A stretch of 64,000 nucleotides of DNA from Bettongia penicillata ogilbyi (Eukaryota > Chordata > Mammalia > Diprotodontia > Potoroidae). This document shows positions 43,390 through 55,089 of the stretch, in pieces. The stretch spans positions 496,001-560,000 of the forward strand of contig JAJHZJ010000694.1 in assembly GCA_023548195.1 (NCBI GenBank), given 5' to 3'. A program made the position numbers and the translations under genes. Position 1 is the stretch's first letter. The number at the start of each line of letters is the position of its first letter. The notes under the pieces are model-generated. The model worked only from the letters and a program-made list of their open reading frames with translations, did no database searches and was not told where the DNA came from.

Positions 43390-44885
43390 AAAAAAAATCT
43401 CAGAGTAGGAGGAGACCTCGGGGCTGTCTGAATGAAAATCTACCTGAAGGAAGATCCTTTAAGCATCATACTCAGCAGATAGTCATCAAGCCTTTCTCTG
43501 CAGACCTTGGAGACAAGGAAACCATATATTACCTCTCCAAGGGTACCCATTCTCCTTTTGGATAAGTCTACTCAAATCTGTATCTGCCTCTGCAATTTGC
43601 ATACATTCTTCCTAGTTCTACCTGGGGAGGCAAAGCAAAAGAAATGTCTTTGCTGTCCCACAGTGGGGTCCTTCAAATACTTGAATACAGATATCATGTC
43701 ACCTCCCATATCCACTTAACACACAGAAGTCTTCCTTTCCAGACCAAACACTCCCACTTCCTGCAAACAATAATCATACGCAATGGTCTAAAGGTCTTCC
43801 ATCATCCTGACCACCTTTCTCTGTGTAATCTCCAGTTTATCAAGGAAACCCGGAAAGGTTTGTATGAACTGCTTCTGAAGGAAATGAGCAGAAAAAGACA
43901 ATTTGTGAGATTACAACTATAAAACAAACAACTCTGAAAGACTCAATTAACTCTGATCAATGTAATGGCCAAACAAAATCCCAGAAGACGAATGATGAAG
44001 CATGCTACCTAACTCCTGACAGAGAGCTGGCAGATCCAGGGTATAAAATGACACAATATATGTTTAAGATGCAGAAAATGCGCAAATTTGTTTTACTTGA
44101 CTGCATATTTGTTACAAGGGATTGCCCACCCAATAGGGAAGAATGGGAGGGAGAGAAAACTGGTTTTTGTTGACCGAAAAAAAAAAAGTAGAATTTTACT
44201 TTTAAAAATGTGGCCTCCAGAACTAGCTAGAATGCTCGAGGAGTGCCATGACTAGGATGCAGTAGAGCAGGACCATCCTTCCTTACACCCTGGACATGAT
44301 GCTTCTCTTAATGTACTCTAAATGGCATTAGTGTTTTTCTGGCTTGGCTCAGGATTGAGCTCAAGTCTGTTAAAACCTCCAGATTTGGCCCTCTGTGATC
44401 AACATTTCCCTTACTAAAAGTTCACTAATTATCATTTTAATAATACATTCTAAAATTTTGCCAAGAACAAAACTTAACATCAGTGACCTCTGGTTTACAG
44501 ATTACACTCTCTTCCCCACATTCCCCAGTCCTGCAGTTCCTTCCGGCTTCTTCATAATCTTTCGATACTCAATGACAATGGCTCAGCGATAACAAAAACC
44601 TGCTTCTTTCTGTACTCCAGACTGTGGTTCACATAGGTCAGATGACTAAAATTGATCAAGGGCAGAGGGAGGGCCTTTCTTATCACCTCCCTCCCTATCT
44701 TAGGTTTCAATTCATATTTATGTCCTGTCCTTTCTAGTCCAAAGGCTATCCTCTTGGGCAAATGAAATGAAGAGTTCAGTAGTTCTGCCAACTCCCCTTC
44801 ACTTATCATCATCATCCTGTCATCCCCAAGAAAGGTTCCACTCCTTCGATGACATTCTTTTTTTTCCCCTGGACATTACTTAAGG
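43390..44885 (-). mobile_element. L3/CR1 LINE, minus strand, split by L1
   Basis: The left part is the reversed L3 3' region (TTCAAATACTTGAATACAGA, ATATCATGTCACCTCC, TGTAATCTCCAGTTTATCAA). It continues after an L1 fragment as AATGTGGCCTCCAGAACTAG and CATGATGCTTCTCTTAATG. Further right, an 87-codon minus frame (44,552-44,815) contains ELAELLNSSFHL and later VIAEPLSLSIERL, the order of CR1 ORF2 between endonuclease and reverse transcriptase. The palm segment between the two parts is missing. Confidence 0.6.
43843..44195 (+). mobile_element. L1 3' end inserted in L3
   Basis: GGTTTGTATGAACTGCTTCT with GAAGGAAATGAGCAGAAAAA, then TGATGAAGCATGCTACCTAA, CTCCTGACAGAGAGCTGG and an A-run at 44,179-44,189. 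These match the L1 ORF2 end and 3' UTR seen at 3.7-4.1 kb. The L3 text resumes in register after it. No TSD was found. Confidence 0.6.
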
Positions 44886-44889
44886 CAAG

Positions 44890-45030
44890 GGATGTGCACA
44901 CGCATGCACGCACATAACCATTGGAAACAGGGACTGTCTTTTGCTTCTTTTTGTATCCCCAGTGCTTAGCATAGTGCCTGGCACACAGTAGAAACTTAAT
45001 AAATGCCTACTGATTGATTGATCGGTTGGT
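44890..45030 (+). mobile_element. L2 LINE 3' end
   Basis: GTATCCCCAGTGCTTAGCAT, AGTGCCTGGCACACAGTAG and AATAAATGCCTACTGATTGA are a well-kept L2 terminus with TGAT/GGTT repeats at its end. Confidence 0.8.
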
Positions 45031-45284
45031 TGGTTGTCCTGTTTTCCTTCTCAATGTTGGCATATTTTGAGCTTTAGAGCTCTTAACTTCATTCACCAAA
45101 CGTTTTGGGGAGGGGAGGGTTCTTAGAGTACCATGGCCCTACCTATACAATTGAAAAGATTAATAGCTATATAAAGGATAGAGTGGAAATGGTAGAGACT
45201 AGAATCAAGGAAAACAGGAAACTCTTAGTAGAGGCAAGAGGCAGAGATGAAAGCCTTAACTTGGAATATTAGGGGATGTTTACT

Positions 45285-45610
45285 TCAATTCAATATTTAT
45301 CAAATACCTATTGTGTGCAAGGTACTAGGCTAAGTAAATAGTGATAAAATGTCCTTGCCTTCAGGGAGCTAAGAGCATACATGTATGCAAATAAATAAAC
45401 AAGGAATCTATTCAATGGAAGATGACATAATTGTGGGAAAAGAGTACATATAATTGAGCCAGTCAAGAAAAGTCTTCTAAGGGAGATGGTACTTTAGTTG
45501 AGTCTTAAAGGAAGGTAAGCATTCCAAGAGGCAGAGGTGGAACAAGTGCATCCCAGGCAGAGGCAGAGATAAAATGTCTTATATGGTAGGAAAGAGCAAA
45601 GAGTCTCCCA
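45285..45610 (-). mobile_element. L2 LINE, minus strand
   Basis: ATCAAATACCTATTGTGTGC, CTTGCCTTCAGGGAGCTAAG, GTTGAGTCTTAAAGGAAGG and AAGCATTCCAAGAGGC read as reversed L2. Confidence 0.65.
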
Positions 45611-45734
45611 AGTGAGGTTTAGGAAAGTATTTCTAGGCTACTACTAGGAAATAAATATACTGACATTTTATGAAAAGGCAATCTTTTAATATCTGTTATA
45701 CAAAATTCTATAACATAATGTTTCTATAAATGTC

Positions 45735-45800
45735 TATTTATAGTATATATATTATATATAATATATAATGTAATATATAAAGTAATATAATATATAATAC
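45735..45800. repeat. TATA-rich low-complexity tract
   Basis: TATATATTATATATAATATA-type units. Confidence 0.85.
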
Positions 45801-46555
45801 TTTTAATATCTATAATATTCCTTATTATTGGTTTTCTATGTCAGAAATTTCCATAAATAAATCATATAGGGTTAAATCAAAATGGAAAAAGAATGTGTTT
45901 AGACAGAAGACTAAATTCTCTAGCCAATTCTCCCCAAGTGAAAAGTGGCATGTACATTTTTTCCACAGACCAACTTAAAATACCAACTCCCCAAAGACAG
46001 CTGAAGGGGCTCACAGAGAGTTACATTTGTCATGACCTTAGTGTCTTCTCCTATTTTACAAACAGAAACTGCTCACTCTTACAATTTCTGACTTATGGAG
46101 TGGGAAGTGGGAGCCAAGTAAAGTTTTAAAAGCCTTGTCAATCATCCTTTCTATAGCTTATGAGTCACAGCCGAACCTCTACCCTGTTAGTCAAGGAACA
46201 TGCTGAGACCTTCCTAACCACATTCCTTAGATGACCGTCAGAACACAAAAGACAGGCAAGGCTAGGCTAGAGTGGAGAGAAGGTAGGTAGGATCAGCCCT
46301 TCCCCCACATACTGGGTGGGCAATACATTGTTTATTAGTAGTGTTATCAGGATCATATTTACAAGTATGCTTTTAACTCAAAACAGTTTTATTTAAATGC
46401 TGGTCTCTTTACTTTCTTCTAATCATTACTGATTCTCAATGAGAAATAATGAATTTCCCGAGTAGATATGAATTGTATAGGTGAAGTCATAAGGTCTTCT
46501 TCCTCTCTATCTGTATTTACAATGTCAGTTCTGAGAACAGCTGAGGGTTTGACTC
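45801..46555. other. Unassigned sequence
   Basis: A 78-codon frame at 45,893-46,129 has no motif. No repeat recognised. Confidence 0.35.
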
Positions 46556-46559
46556 CTTG

Positions 46560-47690
46560 GTCATGGACATTTTTCAAGTAATCTCACAACACTTACAGGA
46601 TAAAACCTTATATCTCAAATTCATTATGTCCAAAACAGAGCATTATCCTTCCCCTTTAACTTCACATATACACATATATATATATATACACATACACACA
46701 TGTATATGTATAAGTATGTGTGTCTTCCTAATTTCCCTACTTCTATCAAGGACACCACCATTCTTATTGTCACCCAGGTTCACAACCTCAGTCAGTCTTG
46801 ACTTTTGTGCTCTCAGCTCCTATATCCAATCCTTTGCAGGGTCTCTCCCTACACTTCATCTCTCCATCTCCTCTCCAGTCACAGGGTCACCACCGTAGTT
46901 CTGGACTTCATCACCTCTCAGACACAATTACAATAGCTTGCTAATTGAGCATCCGGACTTGAATCTCTCTCTCTTATCCTATCCATCCTCCACATGTCTT
47001 CCAAAGGCTAGGCACATTACTCCCTTGCTCAAGAAGCTCCAGTGGCTCCCTCTTGCCTCTAGGATAAAATACCAACTTTTCTTTTTCCCATTTAAAGTCC
47101 TTTCCAGGCTATTGAGCATTTCTCTTTCCTACCAACATTAGGGACAAACTAGTCTACCTGTTTCCCATACATGACATATCATCTCCCATCTCTGCCTTGG
47201 TAAAGGTTGTCATTCATGCCTGAAATGTACTCTCTCACCTCCCCTTCCTCAAATCCCTTGGCTTCCTTTAAGGTTCATCTCAGGTGCTATCCCTTGATCC
47301 TCCCAGATACTGGTAAATTTACCTTAGAAAATGAATCTGTATTTACTCTTTAATATATTCTGTATTGACCTATCTTGGTATAATAAAGAGTGCTGGACAC
47401 AGTCATGAAGACCTTGGTTCAAATTCTGTCTTAGATACTTAGCCGTATGACCCTAGGCAAGTCACTAACCTCTCTGTGCCTATCATCTCAAGAAAAATAA
47501 GGAGATTAAGAGTAGATTACCTCTCAGGCCTTTTTCAGTCAGCTCTAAATGTATGATCCTGTGATCTATGCACAAGCTATTTCCTTCAAGTACCATTATT
47601 GGCTCCTTGAGAACAAAAATTGTTTAATTTTTTTTCTGTATCTATATTGCCTAGCACTGTGACTTATACATATTGGTTAAAAGAATGAAC
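46560..47690 (+). mobile_element. L2 LINE ORF2 C-terminus to 3' end, split by a SINE
   Basis: The series runs TCAAATTCATTATGTCCAAA, GACACCACCATTCTTATTG, CACCCAGGTTCACAACCTC, then a translated HITPLLKKLQWLPLASRIKY (about 47,000-47,070). It ends with TGCCTAGCACTGTGACTTA. This is the classical L2 ORF2 tail. A SINE interrupts it at 47,375-47,575. A TATACA simple repeat (46,668-46,725) lies inside. Confidence 0.75.
47375..47575 (+). mobile_element. CORE-SINE inside L2
   Basis: GAAGACCTTGGTTCAAATTC, GACCCTAGGCAAGTCACTAA and CTCTAAATGTATGATCC show a SINE body between two L2 parts. Confidence 0.65.
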
Positions 47691-48230
47691 CTGATGAAAT
47701 CCTTCTCTTTTTTTAAGGTCCAACTGAAATACCACATGAAGCCATTCCTGAACTCCCACGTCTATCCACCTTCCCCCCTCCCAAAAGCAATGTCACCCTC
47801 CATGAGTGATTTTTCCTCAAGTTAACTTTTCCTTTACACTTATCAATACCTTAAACTTTGTGTCATAGTTATCAATGCTGGGTCTTGTCAGGAAGACTCA
47901 TCTTCCTGAGTGCAAATCTAGCCTCAGACCTACTAGTTGTATAACCTTGGGCAAGTCACTTAACAGTATTTGCCTCAGTTTCCTCAGCTGTAAAATGAGC
48001 TGGAGAAGAAAATGGCAAACAACTCTAGCTTTTTTGCCAAGAAAACCCCAAATGGGGTCATAAAGAGTCAGATATGACTGAAAATGACTGAACAAACACA
48101 ACATCTCATCTTACCTACTAGTTATAAACTCTCTGGGGGAACAGTCTCATTTCTGATCTTTGTATACCCAATATCTTTCACAAGGCCTTATACCCAGGAG
48201 CTGCTTAATAAATGTTTAAGTAGAATTGGA
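47691..48230 (+). mobile_element. L2 LINE 3' end, split by a SINE
   Basis: AAGGTCCAACTGAAATACCA with CATGAAGCC, then, after the SINE, AAACTCTCTGGGGGAACAG, CAATATCTTTCACAAGGCC and GCTGCTTAATAAATGTTT. Confidence 0.65.
47872..48105 (+). mobile_element. MAR1-like SINE inside L2
   Basis: After the CORE body (TTGGGCAAGTCACTTAACAG, CAGTTTCCTCAGCTGTAAAA) comes GCTGGAGAAGAAAATGGC, GCCAAGAAAACCCCAAATGG and the tail GTCAGATATGACTGAAAATG. The tail is RTE-like and typical of marsupial MAR1-type SINEs. Confidence 0.75.
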
Positions 48231-48289
48231 TCACACTCTAATCAAAGACCACAGATCCAAAATAAGAAATTAATTTAGAGACTTACTAC

Positions 48290-48415
48290 TCTAACCGTCT
48301 AGTTTTACTTCTGAGGAAGTTAAATGACTTGCCCGAAGTCATAAAGGTAAGAATTAAAGTAAGAGAGGCAGGCTTTGAATACAGGTCCTCTGACCCCAAC
48401 TCTGATTCTAAGGGC
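48290..48415 (-). mobile_element. SINE fragment, minus strand
   Basis: AAGTTAAATGACTTGCCCGA and GAATACAGGTCCTCTGACC are the reversed CORE-SINE left half. Confidence 0.5.
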
Positions 48416-48484
48416 ACTATTTAAAACAAATAAAACTTTTAATTCTCTCTTTTTTAATGCTATCCATGGTATTCATGCGATATG

Positions 48485-48705
48485 AGAGACAATATGGCCT
48501 AATATAAAGAGCTTTTGACTTGGAATCAGAACACCCGGTTTTGAATCTAAGATCCAACTTGCTAGCTGTGTGACCCTGGGCACATTATTTTAACTCAGCC
48601 TGTTTCCCTCTCTGTAAAAAGGGAATAATACTTAAAACTACCTACCTCAGTGGATTGTCATAAATTGCAAATCACTAAAGAATTGGAAGCTGTGGTGATT
48701 TGTGT
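48485..48705 (+). mobile_element. CORE-SINE, plus strand
   Basis: TTGACTTGGAATCAGAACAC, GCTAGCTGTGTGACCCTGGG and CTACCTACCTCAGTGGATTG form a nearly full MIR-type body. Confidence 0.75.
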
Positions 48706-48934
48706 GTCCCTTTGGGTACAATTCTAACAGCTGTTTGTACTATATGATTACTATGGCATGGTCTTTCACAAATTGTTCTTCCAGTTCTGAGCTCCCAGGC
48801 AGGCTACATGGTATCTTTCACTAGAAATGAAACACGTGAATGGCCCCACAATAAAAAGCTGCATTCTAGACTGGCCACTTCCTGGACTAACTGGGGCTCT
48901 GCTTTGGCATGTTTCTTTTCTGCTGCTCCACAGC

Positions 48935-49840
48935 AGCTTAGAGTGGAAAGGAACCTTAAAGATCATCTAGCCTAATATCCCACTGAGAGTAGTCTTTTCT
49001 GTTACAGTAATCCTCTTCATAAGTGGTCATCCAGCCCTCATTTGTACCTTTAAACAACAAGGATCTCATTATCCTGAAATGCTTTGTTTTTCCAGTGTTG
49101 CATGGTCCCAGTTGTGAATTTTTTTGTTAATTTAACAATTTTATTTTATTCAAATTTAACAAGCTTTTCCTCTTAGGATGAGCCAAAATTATTTCTTTGT
49201 AATTAAGATTTAAAGACTCTTTATGGTCCTTCTGAAAAAACATAGGACAATCTCTCTCCTCTTCTAAATGACAGTGCCAAAAAAACTTGAGGATGTCTTG
49301 CTTTCCCTCTATCATCTTTTTTTCCAGGATAAATACATCTCACCCACCTAATCCCCAAATTCTTTCTACCTTCCCATATCTCCTATGACCTTCTCTAGAC
49401 ATTTGCCTACAGCTTGTCAATATCTCACTTTAAAATGTGGTATCCAGAGCTAAACAGCATTCTAGATTCAGTTTGACCAAGGGAAAGCACATAGGGACAA
49501 TCGATGAAAAGGGTGCTGGATTTGGAGTCAGAAAAACTAGGCTTTGAATGTGTCTCTACTACTTACTCTATAACCTCATGCAAAGTAATTAATCTCTCTA
49601 GGTTTCAGTTTCTTCTGCAAAATGGGAGGATTAAACCTAGAGATTGATCTCTGTGGGCCTTTCAAGTTCTAAATCCAATGACTTCCTATAGTCTAGATGT
49701 CACATTTCTGCCAGTGAAACCTAAGATTGTGTTAGCTTTAACAGACAGATCAGCTCTGTTGGCTTCAACTCACAATACAGAAGATACTGTAATTGGGCTC
49801 CACACCCGTTCTCCATAAATACATTCTCTTTTATATACAC
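48935..49840 (-). mobile_element. L3/CR1-like LINE, minus strand, with SINE inside
   Basis: GAACCTTAAAGATCATCTAG, ATAAGTGGTCATCCAGCCC, AAATGTGGTATCCAGAGCT and AGATTGTGTTAGCTTTAAC follow the reversed L3 3' region. A SINE interrupts at 49,500-49,690. Confidence 0.5.
49500..49690 (+). mobile_element. CORE-SINE inside L3
   Basis: GGTGCTGGATTTGGAGTCAG, GGTTTCAGTTTCTTCTGC and CAAGTTCTAAATCCAATGAC. Confidence 0.65.
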
Positions 49841-50265
49841 CAGCCCCAGAAGAGAGACTTTGTACTGAGTCTGATTTCAAATCTGTCAGGATGACTACAC
49901 ACAGGGGCCCCGTTTGGGAAGGTATTATCCTGTAATTTGGTTAAGTAAAGTGATGGTAAAAAAAAATTGCATAGTGTAATTTCATGGTTTAAAAATCTGT
50001 TTTCTTCCTCTATGGATCTCAAAGATATAAACAAGATCATTATAGGAGACACATAAAACCTTGTGGATCCCATAGATACCTAAAACTTTCCAAATGATGT
50101 TCATCTGACATAAACGAGCTATTAAATTCTTAGCAACATAGCCACTAATTAAGGGAGCTGTGCTTTTTCCATATACAACCTCAATGGAAAAAGAAATACT
50201 GCCTACAAATCATTGTTCAGAGACAACTAAGGGTACGAAAATTAAATATGTACTCACAGAATCAC
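49841..50265. other. Unassigned sequence
   Basis: No feature recognised. Confidence 0.35.
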
Positions 50266-50431
50266 TCTCTCCCAAACTGATGGTGTCTCATGATAGGAAG
50301 GAGCTTTTAAAATCATCTAGTCCACCCCTCAGTTGAGTCAGAACCCCCTCTGTAATACATATGCAAATATCAGATGAGGAGTAACCAACGATCTCCACAG
50401 TAGTCCACTCCACTTGTGGAAAGCTCTACTC

Positions 50432-50567
50432 CAGGGATGGGGAACCTGTGGCCTTGAGGTCATGTGTGCCCTCTAGGTCCTCAAGTACAGCTAAATCCAG
50501 TCAAAGGGCTGCACTTGAGGACCTATAGGGCCACATGCAGTCTGAGGCCACAGATTCTCCACTCCTG
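50432..50567. mobile_element. hAT MITE, copy 1
   Basis: Terminal inverted repeats CAGGGATGGGGAACCTGTGG and CAGATTCTCCACTCCTG, with subterminal GTGCCCTCTAGGTCCTCAAG facing CTTGAGGACCTATAGGGCC. The element is nearly palindromic. Flanks CTCTACTC and TTCTAATC agree at six of eight positions, a decayed 8-bp TSD. It is the same family as 59,321-59,451. Confidence 0.7.
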
Positions 50568-50999
50568 TTCTAATCATTGGGAAGTTTGTTTTTTTTTATA
50601 CGAGGCTTAAATCTGTCTCCGTAATGGTTACCCATTATGCCTTGTTCTAACCTCAGGAGACAAACCAAACAAGTTGAATACCTCCTGTGATGAATATCTT
50701 TTAAATACCTGAAGATATCAATTGTGCACTCTTCCCAAGCTATTTTTCCCTCCAACAATCTTCATATGTATGGAACAATCTCAGAACCTTTCAACACAAC
50801 AGTCACTCTCCCCTGGACACTCTATAGATTATCAATGTGGCACCCAGATCAAAAGATAATATTCAAAATATCTCTGACTACAACAGATTATAGCAAAGAA
50901 ATCAGCTCCCTAAGCCTAAAAATGATGTCTTTCTTGATGCAGCCACAGAACACATGAGTGGTTTTTTGGGGGGAAGGGGTTTTGGCTAACAAATCAAAT

Positions 51000-51110
51000 T
51001 GTCCTCATTAAATTGTAAACTCCTTGAAAACAGGGATAGTTTCATTCATCATATCTGTATCCCTAAGGCCTAGGACAATGCATTAAATAAATTCTTCTTG
51101 ACTGACTTAT
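51000..51110 (+). mobile_element. L2 LINE 3' end inside L3
   Basis: TTAAATTGTAAACTCCTTGA, TATCCCTAAGGCCTAGGAC and AATTCTTCTTGACTGACTT. Confidence 0.6.
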
Positions 51111-51500
51111 ATTCAACTTCCAGAAAGAAAAGAAAACTAGCTCTTTTTCTTTGTACTTTTTAGAACCCAAGCTTAAGACATTTACATCTATTGAAATTCT
51201 CCTATTCGATTTGGACCATGGTCTAGCCTGTCCAGATCTTTCCAGGTCCTAAATCTGTCATTCAACATGACAGTTTTGTGTCATCTGCAAAGTTGCTCAG
51301 GATGCCATCTGTGCTTTATTCAAGTTATTGATAGAAATGTTCAACAGTACAGTGTCAAACACACACAACTCCCTTGATAATCCCCTGGTGACCTCCTTTC
51401 AACTTAACATGGAACCAAAGACCACTTTTTGGACCTGTTTATTCACAATCTGTTCTGAAACTGCCTAAAGGTCTAGTTATATCTATTTATCTTGTCCACA

Positions 51501-52678
51501 AGAATAGTGTGAGGAGATATTTTGTGCATGTGTGCAAAAGCGAGTATCCCTACCTTCTTGTTAACTGTTGAGGCATCTCTAAACCAAATATATTCAGGCC
51601 TAAAACCTTATGTTGTTTCTGAATGAAGCAAGCCTGATGACTCCAATGAGAAACAACCCAAACGAAGGCTTCCATACCCAGTACCCACACAGGAAAAAGA
51701 CATTGAGTTTCTCACCCCAAATTAACATACCTATTCACTTTTACTGAAAAGGTGAAGATTTCTCAGTCAGGCAGGAGAGTCCAGCACTAAGAACCCAAAC
51801 CCGAGAATACTGAAGAGATCCATAAACTGGATTCAGACTTGAAGAAAAAGGACAAAACATTCTTTCTATTCTTTGGAAGAGACAGCCTCTAAAGACCCTA
51901 AGCCAGACAAGTGACTGGCTCCCACAGCCATAAATAAAAAGGGAATAAAAGCAAATGAGAGCAAAGCCTGATCCTTACTCATAAGATTATTCCTCTGTCA
52001 TAATGAAAACTCTAATAGCAAAAAAAGAATCCATCACAAAATTCATTCTTCATTCAGCTTTGCTGTTACACAGTATTTCTCTAAATTCCTACCTCTAAAT
52101 GTCTTATTGCCAAGATATGTTGTCATTCATCCCAACTTCTACCCCTGCCCTTGAGTCCACCCTTACATGATTGGGAGAAGCAGGGATAACAGGGAATGCT
52201 GTCTTCCTGGCAATGTTGTCTATGCATCGCATCCTATCCCACTGATGGACTGTGGTCAGGAATGAAAGGTTCTAGATCAGACACGTTAAAGACAAGTTAC
52301 CCTTTTTTGGCTAATGTGCTTTTCACTTAAGTTATCTGTCTGAACTGGGAAAAAAGAAAACTACAGGTGATAAAGAGATGCTTAGAAACCTTAGGACAGA
52401 ATCATTCATCTTTACCTTTTCCACAGACTAAAGTTTACAGCCAAGAAGTAGTCACTTGTAAACTGCATTTAATTCTAAATTAAAGCATTTATTTATCTCC
52501 TTTCCATGCATCCCCAGAATCATGTGTATTTTTTCTTAATGGCTTGTTCTGCAGAATGATCACATATAACTGGTAAATCAGCTCATTGAAATTACTATAG
52601 TAAACTTTCTGATAGCCAGCATGGTGAAGAAATGAATTATTCTTGTTGATGTAATACTCTAGTTAACAATGACTGATA
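51501..52678. other. Unassigned sequence
   Basis: About 1.2 kb, mostly AT-rich. No gene or repeat recognised. Confidence 0.35.
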
Positions 52679-52880
52679 TTTGTTGTATGTCCTTAGTTCT
52701 CGAAGAGGACCATGACATCAAGAAGGTGAGGCCATGACTTTCGATGAAATCCATGAACTGGATTTAACGAGGGAGGGCTGTGTAGTCACCAACCTCACTT
52801 TCTCCTCCAGAGTCATTTGAGTACAGTGGCCAGATATAGATCAGGATGATTGGAGATGGCCCTGGGTATAGTGGGAGCTA
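52679..52880 (-). mobile_element. Marsupial-type SINE, copy 1
   Basis: Shares with 53,611-53,806 the order TTGT-GT-TCCTT, GAGGACCAT-ACATCA, CACTTTCTCCTCCAGAG, CCAGATAT and GACTGGAGA. The tail at 2,488-2,545 sets orientation as minus. Confidence 0.6.
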
Positions 52881-53610
52881 ACAGTGACTAAACGTTACTG
52901 AAAAGGAATACCTACTTCTCCTTTGCAGTGCCCACCATCAATGGATGTTGTGCCTTTGTTTGCCTTTCAAGGAAGTTTCTTGGCAAAGCATTAGCTGATT
53001 CTAGCTCTTGAGAAGAGTTATTCCCATGACCCAGAATTATGTCAGACCTGTTAGTGAAGGTCGAAAGGTAAGTGAATGTCAGTTAAGTCATCATAAGAAG
53101 AGAAAGGGAAGAAAATGGAGGTGTGATGGGACCTAGATGAATCTGGATTCCAGACACACACACACACTAGTTAAGTTCTAAAAAAGCATTTAAAGGAATA
53201 TTGACAAAGAAAACCATAGAGAAAAGGCTATAAGTACTTCTAACTAATTTAAGACTGTATAAGAAGATTTCCTGAAACCTTCAGAAGTTCTGAGTAGAAA
53301 CAAACCAGAGTAATCAAAAGGCATAGTGTGAAACAGCCCATGCCCATGCCCAGGCCACCTCAAGAGACAGGACCAGACTAATGCCTGGACAGCACAGCCA
53401 GCATCTAGGCCGCCTGTATCTGAGCCACAACAGGATATGGGTCCAATCAGATCAGCACTGCAGCATGAGCCTCTGAAACCCATTTTTGAACCACTGCAGG
53501 GGAAGAGCAGGGGTATGGGCCAGAATGGATGACAAAGGGAAGGGATAATGAAGACTGTAGAAAGGAAGTAAGGGCAAGGTATCATAAGCTGGAACCTGAA
53601 CCCATGTGAA
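52881..53610. other. Sequence between two copies of one SINE
   Basis: Includes a CA run (53,153-53,168). A GC-richer stretch at about 53,330-53,560 hosts a 133-codon minus frame. That frame runs into the neighbouring SINE and has no recognised domain. It may be part of a larger repeat. Confidence 0.3.
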
Positions 53611-53806
53611 GGTTGTTGTGTCCTTCTATTTTCAAAGAGGACCATAACATCATGGAAATGATGACATGACTTGCACTTGACTTTGTTTTGAGAGAGGGAG
53701 ACCTGTGCAAGGTCACTAACCTCACTTTCTCCTCCAGAGCCATTTCTGGGTCCAGTGACCAGATATTCATCAGGTTGACTGGAGACAGCCCAGGATGCAA
53801 TGGGAG
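53611..53806 (-). mobile_element. Marsupial-type SINE, copy 2
   Basis: Second copy of the 52,679 repeat: TCAAAGAGGACCATAACATC, GATGACATGACTTGCACTTG, AAGGTCACTAACCTCACTTT and GGTTGACTGGAGACAGCCC. Confidence 0.65.
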
Positions 53807-53894
53807 AAGGGATTTGAAGTGGAAAGAGGAAGCTAGAAGTTAGGGATAATCTCCAACTAGTATTAAGTCCTGGGTATCTAAGTTTATGAACAGT

Positions 53895-54435
53895 TAGGTA
53901 AGTGCTCAGAGGCCATTGCTTCTCTATAGCCCATATTTTGGCTGTATCTTTCTTTCAGCAAAGCAGTATTTTGCATTTCAAGCACTTCAAAACCTATTCC
54001 CTTCCTACCTTTCCAAGCTTATTACACATCATTCTTTTTCATGCGCTCAATGATCCAGCCACACTGGCTTATTTACTGCTCCTCACACACTGTGCTCCAG
54101 CTCTCATCTGTTCTTTGTGATGGCTGTCACCTATCCCTGAAATTCCCAACTCCACCTCTTGGGATCTCTGGTTTCCTTTAAGAGTTAGCTCACATGGTAC
54201 CCTCCTCATGAGGTCTTTCCAGATCCTCCCCTTCCCCCCACCCAATCAAGTTTACTTCTTGTAACTTCTTCTTACCATGCGTGTATCTTATATGACCCTA
54301 GCTTCTCCTCCTTTAGAATAGAAGCTCTTAGAGGTCTGGCACTGGTTTTATTGCCTTTTCTTTGAATCACCAGCACTTAGCACAATGCTTGTCCCATAAT
54401 AAGTACTTAATAAATATTTCTTCATTGATTAGTGA
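53895..54435 (+). mobile_element. L2 LINE ORF2 tail and 3' end
   Basis: CCTACCTTTCCAAGCTTATT, ATGATCCAGCCACACTGGC, TTCCTTTAAGAGTTAGCTC, TCACCAGCACTTAGCACAAT and AGTACTTAATAAATATTTC are in full L2 order. Confidence 0.8.
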
Positions 54436-54489
54436 GAATCAATCAATGCAGATTAATAACTTCTCTGGAACTTAATTTCCAGAAGCTTC

Positions 54490-54600
54490 CTGAATATCCT
54501 GTTTAGGATACCACAACTGAGCTGGGTCAGAGGTGAGACCTGAACCTGGGTCTTCCTGACTCTGAGGCTGGCTCTCTAGGCATTGTGCCATGAAGTCAAT
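54490..54600 (-). mobile_element. SINE fragment, minus strand
   Basis: GGTCAGAGGTGAGACCTGAA, CCTGGGTCTTCCTGACTC and CTAGGCATTGTGCCATGA are the reversed tRNA-like head. Confidence 0.6.
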
Positions 54601-54990
54601 CAGATTATGTCATTATTACGTATATAATTATGTAATTACACTCAAAAAAGTAAGACCCACTTGGAAGCTTCAGCATGGTATGAAGAGGTCCTTGGATTCT
54701 TAAGGACTAAGCCAGCAGAGTGTGAATTTCTGCTGGTCCCATCAAGTTACAAAGGCTGCCATTAGAGGATAAAGGAGATATGTCTGCTGCCAGCTATACT
54801 ATGTTTGGAAATCACCAGTCCAGCCCCTCAGTAATATTTCTTTTGGTCATGGTAATTCTCAAAGATCATCTATTTAGTTATAAAGGGGATTCAAAGTATT
54901 AGTTGGGGGACAACCCTACATCATCAGAATTACAGATCTCTTAACTATATTAAAATGCAACAAAATCTGTTTACCATGGAAACCATCTTG
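54601..54990. other. Unassigned sequence
   Basis: No feature recognised. Confidence 0.35.
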
Positions 54991-54994
54991 AAAA

Positions 54995-55085
54995 TAATTG
55001 CACTATTTTTTATACTTGTATCCCCAGCACCTAACACTCTTCCTGGAATGCAGTAGGTACTTAATAAATGGTTGCTTGATCTTCA
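54995..55085 (+). mobile_element. L2 LINE 3' terminus
   Basis: TTGTATCCCCAGCACCTAAC with GCAGTAGGTACTTAATAAAT. Confidence 0.7.
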
Positions 55086-55089
55086 TCAT

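Larger units (their letters stand above)
50270..51500 (-). mobile_element. L3/CR1 LINE, minus strand, with reverse-transcriptase core
   Basis: From left to right it reads the reversed L3 3' end (AAAATCATCTAGTCCACCCC, GTGGAAAGCTCTACTCC, ATACCTGAAGATATCAATTG). It then enters the reversed reverse transcriptase. At 51,275-51,293 TTTTGTGTCATCTGCAAAG gives the ADDTK string on the minus strand, the CR1-type catalytic core. AATGTTCAACAGTACAGTG and CTGGTGACCTCCTTTCAAC lie beyond. It is interrupted by a hAT MITE and an L2 piece. Confidence 0.65.

Noticed and set aside
53244..53645. 133-codon minus-strand frame as a host gene
   Set aside because: Its start lies in the SINE at 53,611 and no domain, splice signal or poly(A) context supports it.
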